Part shown: positions 50,766 to 64,000 of the stretch, in pieces
Layout: each line of letters begins with the position of its first letter
Numbering within the stretch: the first letter of the stretch is position 1
Position numbers and translations under genes: made by a program
Assembly (NCBI GenBank): GCA_029582155.1
Contig: CM055896.1
Coordinates: 23,403,184 to 23,467,183, forward strand
Origin: Panopea generosa
Lineage: Eukaryota > Mollusca > Bivalvia > Adapedonta > Hiatellidae
Direction of reading: 5' to 3'
Length of the DNA stretch: 64,000 nt
The notes under the pieces: model-generated
Told to the model about the DNA's origin: nothing
Database searches by the model: none
Seen by the model: only the letters and a program-made list of their open reading frames with translations

Positions 50766-51615
50766 TATTTTATGTCGCTTTTACTGTTTGGAATGTGGCT
50801 TAGTTCCATATTCAACATTATTCAGGTTAAATATGACACTTTCAGTTTTATTGGTGGAGGAAGACCTCAAAATGAATCTGTGTAAAACCACCGTACTTCT
50901 GCAAGTAACTGGCAAACTTACATAGAGTTTTTGGGAGCAAACAATTTACAACTTTAGCGGTGAGAAGTGAATAATAATATAATGTTTTCTTTGGAGTCTA
51001 CAATGAATTTGATATGTGTGTATGTATTTTTGCTTTACTCTTGTTAAACTCTTTGAGATACACCTATCCTTTCATGTGTAGCTTGATAGAATTAACATTT
51101 CAAATATTGACACACAAATAGTAAAATATTCAATGATGTTTTATGTTTTATAGAAGGTGGCAATTTGAAGGATACAACAAACATGTTCCAACTCATTTGA
51201 ACTGTTCGTGTCAATGAGATGAAAATATAATCTCTCATTTGAAAGAACTGCTTGTTTTGTTTTTTCCTTTCTTGGCATTTATATTTTCTTTTTCATGTTC
51301 TTATTACGTAATCTGTTTATCCCTCTATAATTCATACAAGAAGTGAAACTACTTTAAGCTTTATAATAAAAGGTAGACCAGAACTTGCTATTAAAATTCT
51401 ACACAATAATGATGATTCATGTTTTTTTTAAAGTTAAGCAGGATTGGAACCGTGATGTTTATTTTTTTGTTTGTTTTGTTTTATGTATTTTACGTTCAAA
51501 TAATCTCAATTCCTAAGTTATGTAATAAAGACGTCATTAAGCATATTAACTATACAGAGATAACGTAGTATTTACCGTGTATAACTTGATGAAAGGTTGT
51601 GGCTTTTAAGTGTTG

Positions 51616-51617
<2 letters not shown>
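50766..51617. other. non-genic AT-rich DNA
   Basis: No gene or element recognised. Confidence 0.55.
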
Positions 51618-51692
<75 letters not shown>

Positions 51693-51798
51693 TAGAAAGA
51701 GAGAGAGAGAGAGAGAGAAGAGAGAGAAGAGAGAGAGAGAGACACACACACACACACACATGCAGATCGTCTGACCGACTGACTGACTGACTGACTGA

Positions 51799-51880
<82 letters not shown>
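51618..51880. repeat. compound microsatellite GA / CA / GACT / GGCT
   Basis: An interrupted GA run of about 120 bases is followed by about ten CA dinucleotides, then GACT tetranucleotides (about 51,772-51,804) switching to uninterrupted GGCT tetranucleotides to 51,880. GGCT differs from GACT by one base, so the last block probably arose by mutation and expansion of the previous one. Open frames of RE or SL repeats here are artefacts. Confidence 0.98.
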
Positions 51881-53000
51881 TTGTTACAATGAACTCAGCC
51901 ATATGCGACAGAAAGTCATATATATGGCTTACTGCCGCACTTATGTCGATATTTGAAACATGACTGCTGCAGTACGTCATATGATTTTTTAATGCGGCAG
52001 TATGCTATTATTTTCCTTTTACAACTGGGTATGCTGCGTGTAACAAAAATATTCTGACATTTATCACAGGCTGCTATGACGAAAATTATATGAATAGGGA
52101 TATAAAGCAGGACACAAAGTAAGCTGTGCGATATGTCCGACGTTCGTCTCGAATTTTATGCTATAGTGGTTGTTTCCCTTTATATGTACGCGCCAATGTC
52201 TCTACCGGTTGAGCAACCTGGCTACCCGATTAACACGACCAGCCCGACCTTTTCTCGGCCTCTACCCGACATCTACTCGACCTATACCCGATCATGTACT
52301 ATTGGGTACGATAGCAGCAGACTAGGTATAAAGCTGTAGTATTTTGTTCGGTATTTTGTACGGACGGACGCACGCACGCACGCACGCACGTTCGCACGCA
52401 CGCGCCATCACATAATTCGTCCCGTTTTTTTTCAAAATGGGCGTATAAAAATAAGCTCAATCCGTTTGCATGCACATCGGCGCAGTGCAGTGAGCCATAA
52501 AGTACCCAACGCAGTAAGCCATATGATAAATTCCAACAGAAAATTTTCGTATGGCTTATTGCGTCGTAAGTAAACACACAATTTATGACATACAAAACTA
52601 TGCCGCAAAATGATATAAAGGAAGAAAATTATCAACGAAATATACTTCATTTATTTTAATTAAAAAATACTACTGTATAATAAAAGTTGGAAAAGTTCTT
52701 GAAAAGTAATCTTTAGATAAAATTCCCAATTACTGAAATTATTTCTCGTCCTTTGCAATGAAAATCAACTGCCTACGATTTTTTAATTTTTAATATAATT
52801 ACTGTCAAATGACCGTTAATTTATTATTTGACAGTATCATTTTGTTAACACATCTATGAAAATATTAAAACAACTGCTGCACTAAGCCATACAAAATACA
52901 CACATGTAGCACTGTGTAACCCCTTCCTGAGCACTAAGCCTGTTGCTGCAGTAAGCCATATGGCTCAGTGCGTTGTAACATGGCTTAGATATGGAGATAC
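51881..53000. other. cluster of a GCAN-TRAGCCATA motif in both orientations
   Basis: TAAGCCATA or TGAGCCATA occurs at 52,491, 52,514, 52,883 and 52,952 on plus and at 51,923, 52,550 and 52,959 on minus, nearly always preceded by GCA plus one base. A weaker copy (TAAGCCATG) is at 52,980 on minus, and decayed copies may be at 51,969 and 51,997. The pair at 52,952-52,967 forms the perfect palindrome AGCCATATGGCT. No gene is associated. Possibly subterminal motifs of an element or protein-binding sites; unknown. Confidence 0.7.
52361..52403. repeat. CGCA tetranucleotide repeat
   Basis: GGACGGACGCACGCACGCAC and continuing CGCA units with one TTCG interruption, lying inside the motif cluster interval. 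Confidence 0.95.
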
Positions 53001-53701
53001 TTTGTTTTTCCTTTTCAACAAATCCCATTTGCTAACAATTGTATTTTACCTGTCTTTTTATTTTGCATCTAAGCGCTTATTATAGTATTCTATGATATGT
53101 CTAATCGCTTGATACAATGTATAGCATTCTATATGTTTAATTGCTTATTATAATAATTTATGATTTGTTTTATGTTTAATAGTTTGTTGTACTTTATATG
53201 TTTAATCGCTTATTATATATATATATATATATATAATTATATACCTTGTACCACACCGTGCTCAGTCCCATCTCGTCTACACAGTATTCGAGAAAGTTTA
53301 CAATTAACTTGCGGAAGAACGCTGTTTCTTATTAGATTCATTCTTAGATCTTCCTTAACCAATGTGTTAAAATTGGCGTTAAAATCTGTTTAAAACAACG
53401 TTTGATGTTTGTACTTTTTAAATTATCTGTTGACATTCTACGTAGTTATATGCATTTATTATCGATACACTTCAAGTTATTAATGTGTATTTCAGCCAAA
53501 GATATGTTTTGATTGCCAAAGAATTTTTTTTATTCTTTTGATGTATAGTTGAATCGAGGATAAAACAAACAGTGTGACTTATTGATAAACACTATCTGTC
53601 AAGATTCATCTTATTTAATGTGTTTGAATCCCGAGCAAGCGCCTTGTTTGCTTTAAAGAGGACGTCATTTGCATTCAGCTACTTTGTGATTATCTTAAAC
53701 A
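53001..53701. other. non-genic AT-rich DNA
   Basis: No supported gene. An AT dinucleotide run of about 24 bases lies at 53,212-53,235, preceded by three loose copies of TGTTTAAT.GCTTATTATA from about 53,100. Confidence 0.55.
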
Positions 53702-56700
53702 TTAAATGCAAATGTTACAGCCACTATAACAGCATCAACATGAATACGATAACTATAATGAGTACAAATGTTACGGCCACCATAACAGCATCAACATGAA
53801 TACGATAACTATAATTAGTACAAATGTTACAGCCACCATAACAGCATCAACATGAATACGATAACTATAATAAGTACAAATGTTACAGCCACCATAACAG
53901 CATCAACATGAATACGACAACTATAATTAGTACAAATGTTACAGCCACCATAACAGCATCAACATGAATACGATAACTATAATTAGTACAAATGTTACAG
54001 CCACCATAACAGCATCAACATGAACGATAACTATAATTAGTACAAATGTTACAGCCACCATAACAGCATCAACATGGACGATAACTATAATAAGTACAAA
54101 TGTTACAGCCACCATAACAGCATTTACATGAATACGATAACTATAATTAGTGCAAATAATACAGCCACCATAACAGCATCAACATGAATACGATAACTAT
54201 AATAAGTACAAATGTTACAGCCACCATAACAGCATCGACATGAATACGATAACTATAATTAGTACAAATGTTACAGCCACCATAACACCATCAACATGAA
54301 TACGATAACTATAATTAGTACAAATGTTACAGTCACCATAACACCATCAATATGAACGATAACTATAATTAGTACAAATGTTACAGCCACCATAACAGCA
54401 TCAACATGAACGATAACTATAATAAGTATAAATGTTACAGCCAACATAACAGCATCTACATGACTACGATAACTATAATTAGTACAAATGTTACAGCCAC
54501 CATAACAGCATCAACATGAATACGATTACTATAATAAGTACAAATGTTACAGCCACCATAACAGCATCAACATGAACGATAACGATAAATAGTACAAATG
54601 TTACAGCCACCATAACAGCATCAACATCAATACTATAACTATAATTAGTACAAATGTTACATCCACCATAACAGCATCAACATGAACGATAACTATAATT
54701 AGTACAAATGTTACAGCCACCATAACAGCATCAACATGAACGATAACTATAATTAGTACAAATGCTACAGCCACCATAACAGGATTAACATGAATACGAT
54801 AACTATAATTAGTACAAATGTTAAAGCCACCATCACAGCATCAACATGAATACGATAACTATAATAAGTACAAATGTTACAGCCACCATAACAGCATCAA
54901 CATGAATACGATAACTATAATAGTACAAATGTTACAGCATCCATAACAGCATCAACATGAATACGATAACTATAATTAGTACAAATGTTACCTCCACCAT
55001 AACAGCATCAACATGAATACGATAACTATAACTAGTACAAATGTTACAGCCACCATAATAACATCAACATGAATACGATAACTATAATTAGTACAAATGT
55101 TACAGCCACCCATACAGCATCAACATGAATACGATAACTATAATTATTACAAATGTTACAGCCACCATAACAGCATCAACATGAATACGATCACTATAAT
55201 TAGTACAAATGTTACAGCCACCATAACAGCATCAACATGAATACGATAGCTATAATTAGTACAAATGTTACAGCCACTATAACAGCATCAACATGAATAC
55301 GATAACTATAATTAGTGCAAATGTTACAGCCACCATAATAACATCAACATGAATACGATAACTATAATTAGTACAAATGTTACAGCCACCATAACAGCAT
55401 CAACATGAATACGATAACTATAATTAGTACAAATGTTACAGCCACTATAACAGCATCAACATGAATACGATAACTATAATAAGTACAAATATTACAGCCA
55501 CCATAATAACACCAACATGAATACGATAACTATAATTATTACAAATGTTACAGCCACCAATACAGCATCAACATGAATACGTTAACTATAATAAGTACAA
55601 ATGTTACAGCCACCATAACAGAATCAACATGAATACGATAACTATTATTAGTACAAATGTTACAACCACCATAACAGCATCAACATGAATACGATAACTA
55701 TAATTAGTACAAATGTTACACCCACCATAACAGCATCAACATGAACGATAACTAAAATTAGTACAAATGTTACCCCACCATAACAGCATCAACATGAACG
55801 ATAATTATAATTAGTACAAATGCTACAGCCACCATAACAGCATCATCATGAAAACGATAACTATAATTAGTACAAATGTTACAGCCACCATAACAGCATC
55901 AACATGAATACGATAACTATAATTAGTACAAATGTTCAGCCACCATAACAGCATCAACATGAATACGATAACTATAAAAAGTACAAATGTTACAGCATCC
56001 ATAACAGCATCAACATGAATACGATAACTATAATTAGTACAAATGTTACCCTACCATAACAGCATCAACATGAATACGATAACTATAATTAGTACAAATG
56101 TTACAGCCACCATAACAGCATCAACATGAATACGATAACTATAATTAGTACAAATGTTCAGCCACCATAACAGCATCAACATGAATACGATAACTATAAT
56201 TAGTACAAATGTTACAGCCACCATAACAGCATCAACATGAATACGATAACTATAATTAGTACAAATGTTACAGCAACCATAACAGTATCAACATGAACGA
56301 TAACTATAATTAGTACAAATGTTACAGCCACCATAACAGCATCAACATGAATACGATAACTATAATTAGTACAAATGTCACAGCCACTATAACAGCTTCA
56401 ACATGAATACGATAACTATAATTAGTACAAATGTTACAGCCACCATAATAACATCAACATGAATACGATAACTATAATTAGTAAAAATGTTACAGCCACC
56501 AATACAGCTTGAACATTAATACGATAACTATAATTAGTACAAATGTTACAGCCACCATAACAGCATCAACATGAATACGATAACTATAATTAGTACAAAT
56601 GTCACAGCCACTATAACAGCTTCAACATGAATACGATAACTATAATTAGTACAAATGTTACAGCCACCATAATCACATCAACATGAATACGATAACTATA

Positions 56701-59700
56701 ATTAGTAAAAATGTTACAGCCACCAATACAGCTTGAACATTAATACGTTAACTATAATTATTACAAATGTTACAGCCACCATAACAGCATCAACATGAAC
56801 GATAACTGTAATTAGTACAAATGTTACAGCCACCATAACAGCATCAACATGAATACGATACACTATTATTAGTACAAATGTTACATCCACTATAACAGCA
56901 TCAACATGAATACGATAACTATAATTAGTACAAATGTTACAGCCACCATAACAGCATCAACATCAATACGATAACTATTATTAGTACAAATGTTACAGCC
57001 ACCATAACAGCATCAACATGAATACGATTACTATAATTAGTACAAATGTTACAGCCACCATAACAGCATCAACATGAAAGAAAACTATAATTATTACAAC
57101 TGTTACAGCCACCATAACAGCATCAACATGAAAACGATAACTATAATTAGTACAAATGTTACAGCCACCATAACAGCATCAACATGAATACGATAACTAT
57201 AATTAGTACAAATGTTACAGCAACCATAACAGCATCAACATGAATGATAACTATAATTAGTACAAATGTTACAGCCACCATAACAGCATCAACATGAATA
57301 CGATCACTATAATTAGTACAAATGTTACAGCCACCATAACAGCATCAACATGAATACGATAATTATAATTAGTACAAATGTTACAGCCACCATAACAGCA
57401 TCAACATGAATACGATAACTATAATTAGTACAAATGTTACAACCACCATAACAGCAGCCACATTAACAGCATCAACATGAACGATAATTATAATTAGTAC
57501 AAATGTTACAGCCACCATAACAGCATCAACATGAATACGATAACTATAATTAGTACAAATGTTACAGCCACCATAACAGCATCAATATGAATACGATAAC
57601 TATAATTAGTACAAATGTTACAGCCACCATAACAGCATCAACATGAATACATTAACTATAAATAGTACAAATGTTACAACCACCATAACAGCAGCCACCA
57701 TAACAGCATCAACATTAATAAGATAACTATAATTAATACAAATGTTACAGCCACCATATCAGCATCAACATGAATACGATAACTATAATTAGTACAAAAT
57801 ATTACAGCCACCATAACAGCATCAACATGAATACGATAACTATAATAAGTACAAAATGTTACAGCCACCATAACAGCATCAACATCATGAATACGATTAC
57901 TATAATTAGTACTAATGTTACTGTCACCATAACAGGATCAACATCAATACGATAACTATATTTAGTACAAAATGTTACAGCCACCATAACAGCATCAACA
58001 TGAATACGATACACTATTATTAGTACAAATGTTACATCCACTATAACAGCATCAACATGAATACGATCACTATAATTAGTACAAATGTTTCAGCCACCAT
58101 AACAGCATCAACATGAATACGATAACTATTATTAGTACAAATGTTACAGACACCATAACAGCATCAACATGAATACGATTACTATAATTAGTACAAATGT
58201 TACAGCCACCATAACAGCATCAACATGAACGATAACTATAATTAGTACAACTGTTACAGCCACCATAACAGCATCAACATGAATACGATCACTATAATTA
58301 GTACAAATGTTTCAGCCACCATAACAGCATCAACATGAATACGATAACTATTATTAGTACAAATGTTACAGACACCATAACAGCATCAACATGAATACGA
58401 TCACTATAATTAGTACAAATGTTTCAGCCACCATAACAGCATCAACATGAACGATAACCATAATTAGTACAAATGTTACAGCCACCATAACAGCATCAAC
58501 ATGAATACGATAACTATAACTAGTACAGATGTTACAGCCACCATAACAGCATCAACATGAATACAATAACTATAATTAGTACAAATGTTACAGCCACGAT
58601 AACAGCATCAACATGAATACGATAACTATAATTAGTACAAATGTTACAGCCACTATAACATCATCAACATGAATACGATAACTATATTTAGTACAAATGT
58701 TACAGCCACCATAATAACATCAACATGAATACGATTACTATAATAAGTACAAATGTTACAGCCACCATAAAAGCATCAACATGAACGATAACTGTAATTA
58801 GTACAAATGTTACAGCCATTATAACAGCATCAACATGAATACGATACACTATTATATGTACAAATGTTACAGCCGCCATAACAGCATCAACATGAATACG
58901 ATAACTATAATTAGTACAAATGTTACAGCCACTTTAACAGCATCAACATAAATACGATAACTATTATTAGTACAAATGTTACAGCCACCATAACAGCATC
59001 AACAGGAATACGATAACTATAATTAGTACAAATGTTACAGCCACCATCACAGCATCAACATGAATACGATATCTATAATTAGGACAAATGTTACAGTCAC
59101 CATCACACCATCAACATGAACGATAACTTTAATTAGTACAAATGTTACAGTCACCATAACACCATCAATATGAACGATAACTATAATTAGTACAAATGTT
59201 CCAGCCACCATAACAGCATCAACATTAATACTATAACTATAATTAGTACAAATGTTACAGCCACCATAACAGCATCAACATGAATACGATAACTATAATT
59301 AGTACAAATGTTACAGCCACCATAACAGCATCAACATGAATGATAACTATAATTAGTACAAATGTTACATCCACCATAACAGCATCAACATGAATACGAT
59401 AATTATAATTAGTACAAATGTTACAGCCACCATAACAGCATCAACATGAATACGATAACTATAATTAGTACAAATGTTACAGCCACTATAACAGCATCAA
59501 CATGAATACGATAACTATAATTAGTACAAATGTTACATCCACTATAACAGCAGCCACAATAACAGCATCAATATGAATACGATAACATTAATTAGTACAA
59601 ATGTTACAGCCACCATAACAGCATCAACATGAACGATAATTATAATTAGTACAAATGTTACAGCCACCATAACAGCATCAACATGAATACGATAACTATA

Positions 59701-60756
59701 ATTAGAACAAAATGTTACAGCCACCATAACAGCATCAACATGAACAATAATTATAATTAGTACAAATGTTACAGCCACCATAACAGCATCAACATGAATA
59801 CGATAACTATAATTAGTACAAATGTTACAGCCACCATGGACAGCATCAACATGAATACGATAACTATAATTAGTACAAATGTTACAGCCACCATAACAGC
59901 ATCAACATGAATACATTAACTATAATTAGTACAAATGTTACAACCACCATAACAGCAGCCACCATAACAGCATCAACATGAATACGATAACTATAATTAG
60001 TACAAAATGTTACAACCACCATAACAGCATCAACATGAATACGATAACTATAATTAGTACAAAATGTTACAGCCACCATAACAGCATCAACATGAATACG
60101 ATAACTATAATAAGTACAAAATGTTACAGCCACCATAACAGCATCAACATGAATACGATAACTATAATTAGTACTAATGTTACTGTCACCATAACAGGAT
60201 CAACATAAATACGATAACTATATTTAGTACAAAATGTTACAGCCACCATAACAGCATCAACATGAATACGATAACTACAATTAGTACAAAATGTTACCGC
60301 CACCATAACAGCATCAACATGAATACGATTTCTATTATTAGTACAAAATGTTACAGCTACCATAACAGCACAACATGAATACGATTACTATAATTAGTAC
60401 AAAATGTTACAGCCACCATAACAGCATCAACATGAATACGATAACTATAATTAGTACAAAATGTTACAGCAACCATAACAGCATCAACATGAATACGATA
60501 ACTATAATTAGTACAAAATGTAACAGCCACCATAACAGCATCAACATGAATACGATACTGTAATTAGTACAAAATGTTACAGCCACCATAACAGCATCAA
60601 CATGAATACGATAACTATAACTAGTACAAAATGTTACAGCCACCATAACAGCATCAACATGAATACGATAACTATAATTAGTACAAATGTTACGGCCACC
60701 ATAACAGCATCAATATGAATACGATAACTATAGTTAATACAAAATGTTACGGCCAC
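53702..60756. repeat. 56-bp satellite array
   Basis: About 126 head-to-tail units of 56 bp made of GTTACAGCCACCATAACAGC, ATCAACATGAATACGATAAC and TATAATTAGTACAAAT. Length variants: 52-bp units (ATGAACGATAAC, lacking four bases) scattered throughout, and 57-bp units (TACAAAATGTT, one extra A) that appear near 57,790-57,970 and dominate about 60,000-60,750. Only the 57-bp variant is divisible by three, which is why open frames (19-residue period MNTITIISTKCYSHHNSIN) occur only there. A composite junction, CAACCACCATAACAGCAGCC, appears near 57,430, 57,675 and 59,938, marking internal duplication. Non-coding. Confidence 0.97.
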
Positions 60757-61318
60757 TGGTGAATACCTTGGATGGGTAGTATGTATATTTTGTAGTTGAA
60801 TGTGTACTGTTGAATACCTTGGATGGGTAGTATGAATATTTTGTAGTTGAATGTGTACTGATGAATACCTTGGATGGGTAGTATGTATATTTTGTAGTTG
60901 AATGTGTACTGGTGAATACCTTGGATGGGTAGTATGTATATTTTGTAGTTGAATGTGTACTGATGAATACCTTGGATGGGTAGTATGTATATATTGTAGT
61001 TGAATGTGTACTGGTGGATACCTTGGATGGGTAGTATATATATATTGTAGTGGAATATGTACTGAAATATACCTTGTATGGGTAGTTTATATATTTTGTA
61101 GTTGAATGTGTACTGATGGATACCTTACTGATGAATACCTTGGATGTGTAGTATGTATATTTTGTAGATGAATGTGTATTGATGAATACCTTGGATGTGT
61201 AGTATGTATATTTTGTAGTTGAATGTGTACTGATGGATACCTTGGATGGGTAGTATAAATATTTTGTAGTTGAATGTATACTGATGGATACCTTGGATGG
61301 GTAGTATATATATTTTGA
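60757..61318. repeat. 51-bp repeat, about 11 copies, unrelated to the larger 51-bp satellite
   Basis: GAATACCTTGGATGGGTAGT begins units at 60,761, 60,812, 60,863 and onward at 51 bp; each continues TTTTGTAGTTGAATGTGTAC. The minus strand reads as a 17-residue period (STHSTTKYTYYPSKVFI), giving a 196-codon frame (60,734-61,324). A partial unit near 61,125 shows slippage. It starts directly at the end of the 56-bp satellite without a spacer. Confidence 0.96.
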
Positions 61319-61785
61319 AGACAATGTCTGATAATGATACTTTATTTAAATTGACAATATAGAACCAGAAAAAAGGGTACATAGTGATCAATATATTTTT
61401 CGCAAAGCGTTTGTCGGGTGTTTCTCTGAAAGCAAAGCTATCTCTCTTCGACAGCTCTTCACAGTGTTCAAACAAACATTGCTGGAATATTACACAATAG
61501 AATGGAATGATAATTCTAAATTATCACCACATATAATGAACGATCACTATTTGTTACGATGAATATATATGAATATAAGCAAGTTAGTAATTAAGTTATT
61601 TTTTTATAGTGACATGTTAGTCATGTAACCATAATATCAACATGTTTGTATAGTAATTATGTCTTGTCACTTTTTTTTTTTAAGTATTGTTATATGTTAT
61701 TAAATTGTATTTTATATTCATAATCTTCTGTAATGGAGGAATACAGATATTGAATTGAATTGAATTTAACTGAATTGAATTGATA
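61319..61785 (+). mobile_element. possible 5'-truncated LINE 3' end
   Basis: The segment ends CTGTAATGGAGGAATACAG followed by TTGAATTGAATTGAATT, a hairpin-capable stretch plus a short repeated tail typical of CR1/L2-like LINE 3' ends. No reverse transcriptase remains. The first 150 bases (AAAGGGTACATAGTGATC, CGCAAAGCGTTTGTCGGG) could belong to the same 3' UTR. Identification is by tail structure only. Confidence 0.4.
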
Positions 61786-64000
61786 AAATAAAGGTCTTAA
61801 TGTGTGTATAAAAGAGAGGCTCATCATTATTAGGGCCTTAGATATTAACAAGAAATAGTTTCTTATCACAAATTGTTGTTTCTAAGAATAGTTTATTTCC
61901 TTGAGTATCGGTTTCTTTTGAATGTATTTTATATTTAAAGTTATTGTTAAAATTATTGCTACTCTTCTAAATTGACTTGAAAAGTTCCTAAAGTAGCATT
62001 CTTATCCCCACTGAATTCTAATAAAATTTATTTCCTCATCAGTAAAATGAGTATCTTGTAGGAAGTAGACAGAATAATTTTTCTTTTGAAGGAAATCAAA
62101 TGAATTTTATTGTTTGGCTTTATCTTCTAGATGCTGTACATTCATCAATACAAAGGCTATTTTGTTTGTGATATCAACATTATTATTATTAGATTACAAT
62201 AGTTGAGGAGATCATGCTGTTCTTTCCCTCATGTACGACTATTTCAGACATGTCACTGGCTTATCGAGAGAAGTTACCCCCTTGATATCGACCGTTTTTA
62301 TCACTTACCTGGCTAAACCGTGATATTTAGTTTACATAGAAACATATAGAAGAAATTTAATTTTATCGTTACAACTGTTTCAATATTAAATTGCCAACCT
62401 ATTACAACGCAATATAGTTAAAATATAACTTTTATTATGATAAAATAAAAATTAAAATATGTTTACGTCTTCTTGCTCCCTTTTTTAATTTTATAACAGT
62501 ATATATGGTCCTTATATCAAAACAGGTTTTCGGTCATTTTTAAGGTCTTATAAACCTTAGTTGTGATTATTTGCCAACCTAATACAACGTATACGTTCAT
62601 TGCAAATACAATTCTCTTTACGATGATATTGAGATATAAAAAATATGATCTTGTTTCCATTTTGATTTGAAAATGAGATAAAATGTAATTCGGATTTATT
62701 TTCTGTGTGCCTAATGTACAGCGTATTATTGTACCCAATTAAATACAGCATATATGTCGCTATATCAGCCGGATATATACAATGCAGATGTTTTTCAGCC
62801 CCGAAATGTTTATAAACACATGGTGATATTGCAAGTTATGTGTAATTTAAAGTGTGTGTGTTTATTATGCATTTTATTTATAGTCTAAAGCATAGATATT
62901 TTTTTTAATTTCATATTTTAACTAAAGAACCTTCAAAAAGCTTCAAATTCAAGTACATTTCTTTTGTAATCTAAAACATTATTTAATGGTTTATTTTTCC
63001 CCCACAAATTTATGTTTTAATGTCTTTGTTATGAAATAATTCAGTGGACATAGAAAGAAAATTGATTAAAGTGTATGTACAATTGGAATACTCAATTTAT
63101 TTATATCACTTGATTCTTAAATATCAAAACCAGTGATTAGATAACAATAATACATAACGGGAGGCATGTTAGTTGAATAAAGAGATTTAATAATGTAATT
63201 GATTGATAATAATGTTAATACAGCATAATTAGCATATAATTGTTTTGAATTACTCAATTAAAAAAAAAATCTCCACACATATCAACATATTGCTAATCAG
63301 TTCTCAAATGATCTGATCAAAAACGATAATCGTTTTTTTTTAAAGATATTCTTAAATATGTGCAATAGTGCTCTTTTTCTTCTTCATCTTTTTAATCAAA
63401 AAAACTTAGTTTATTGCCGATTTTTGTATAAAGATTAGCAGTATTTTACATGGAGATTTATCATGTCAAAAAATGTGCTTTGTATTGATATTCATAACTT
63501 ATGTTTTAAAGTGTCTCTTATAATTCTTTTAGAATGGCTATGTACAAGTTTAAACGTTCATGTATAATTTATGTTTTGTTATATGATGTGTAGATGAGAC
63601 GAAAAGATAGATAATACCTATGAAATGAATGGTGTTTTGCGGCACGAAAATAAAATTATTTAATTATTTAAAGAAATATAATGGTACTGAGATTACTTCC
63701 TAAAGTTTGATAATTCGTAATAAATATTTTAACTGCAAACATGTTTCATTTTGTGCATGTTTATGTTCGTTTTTTATTCATCGCATAGATATCGTGTAAT
63801 TAACTTTTAGTTAGTTAAGATAATCCATTATCAAATATTTATAAATATTACACAATTTTTTTATTTTAACGTTTTCCTAAGATCAGTAAAATAATATTCA
63901 AAGACTTTTATATTTTATTAGAGTGTCACATACAAAAGTTACAATAATAGTCATATATAAAATACAATCAAACTTTCATATCCGGCCGTAATTACGACCT
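61786..64000. other. non-genic AT-rich DNA
   Basis: No supported gene. TTGCCAACCTATTACAACG at about 62,390 recurs as TTGCCAACCTAATACAACG at about 62,571, a weak direct repeat. Otherwise long A/T-rich sequence without recognised features. Confidence 0.55.

Noticed and set aside
51606-51980. Open frames of SL, RE and ASQP repeats
   Set aside because: Translations of the compound microsatellite.
53702-60756. CRISPR-like array
   Set aside because: Units are contiguous with no unique spacers, and the sequence is clearly eukaryotic. The same applies to the other arrays.
60734-61324. 196-codon minus-strand frame
   Set aside because: Explained by the 51-bp repeat (period divisible by three).

Overview
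The window looks like intergenic, repeat-dominated DNA from a large AT-rich metazoan genome. A bivalve mollusc is my best guess. The grounds are tRNA-derived SINE relics, a degenerate APE-type LINE with an esterase-bearing ORF1, and an element with terminal hairpins (start AGCTCGTC, end GCGTCTGCACCCGC) that I associate from memory with bivalve genomes. No search was run, so the organism assignment is tentative. I see no intact host protein gene, no rRNA, no functional tRNA and no CRISPR array. All the long open reading frames come from tandem arrays whose units happen to lack stop codons.

Layout. 1-16,893: a 27-bp minisatellite of about 620 units with nested higher-order repeats (729 bp, about 1.5 kb, 1,719 bp), ending beside a minus-strand SINE. 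16,925-23,504: mostly unique AT-rich DNA with small 33-bp, 24-bp and 32-bp repeats and a 20-base C tract. 23,505-30,108: a 38-bp satellite, about 174 units, open in all three forward frames. 30,671-35,925: a 51-bp satellite, about 103 units, with 256-bp and 919-bp higher-order repeats. 35,926-41,472: mixed sequence with two more SINE relics, a candidate non-autonomous DNA transposon with 33-bp inverted termini (38,204-39,159), a 42-bp repeat and a CAA microsatellite. 41,473-46,095: a dead LINE on the plus strand. 46,490-47,045: a 70-bp repeat. 48,965-50,765: the terminal-hairpin element carrying its own 109-bp minisatellite. 51,618-51,880: a compound microsatellite. 51,920-52,990: a cluster of a short motif in both orientations. 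53,702-60,756: a 56-bp satellite, about 126 units, directly abutting a second, unrelated 51-bp repeat (60,757-61,318). 61,319-61,785: a probable LINE 3' fragment. The rest is plain AT-rich DNA.

Together four unrelated major arrays fill about 36 kb of the 64 kb. The best candidates for something undescribed are (a) this clustering of unrelated long-unit minisatellites, several with periods divisible by three; (b) the 13-base motif GCAN-TRAGCCATA repeated 7-10 times in both orientations within about 1.1 kb at 51.9-53.0 kb; and (c) the inverted-repeat element at 38.2-39.2 kb. There are no gene networks to describe; the only coding content is decayed retrotransposon sequence.
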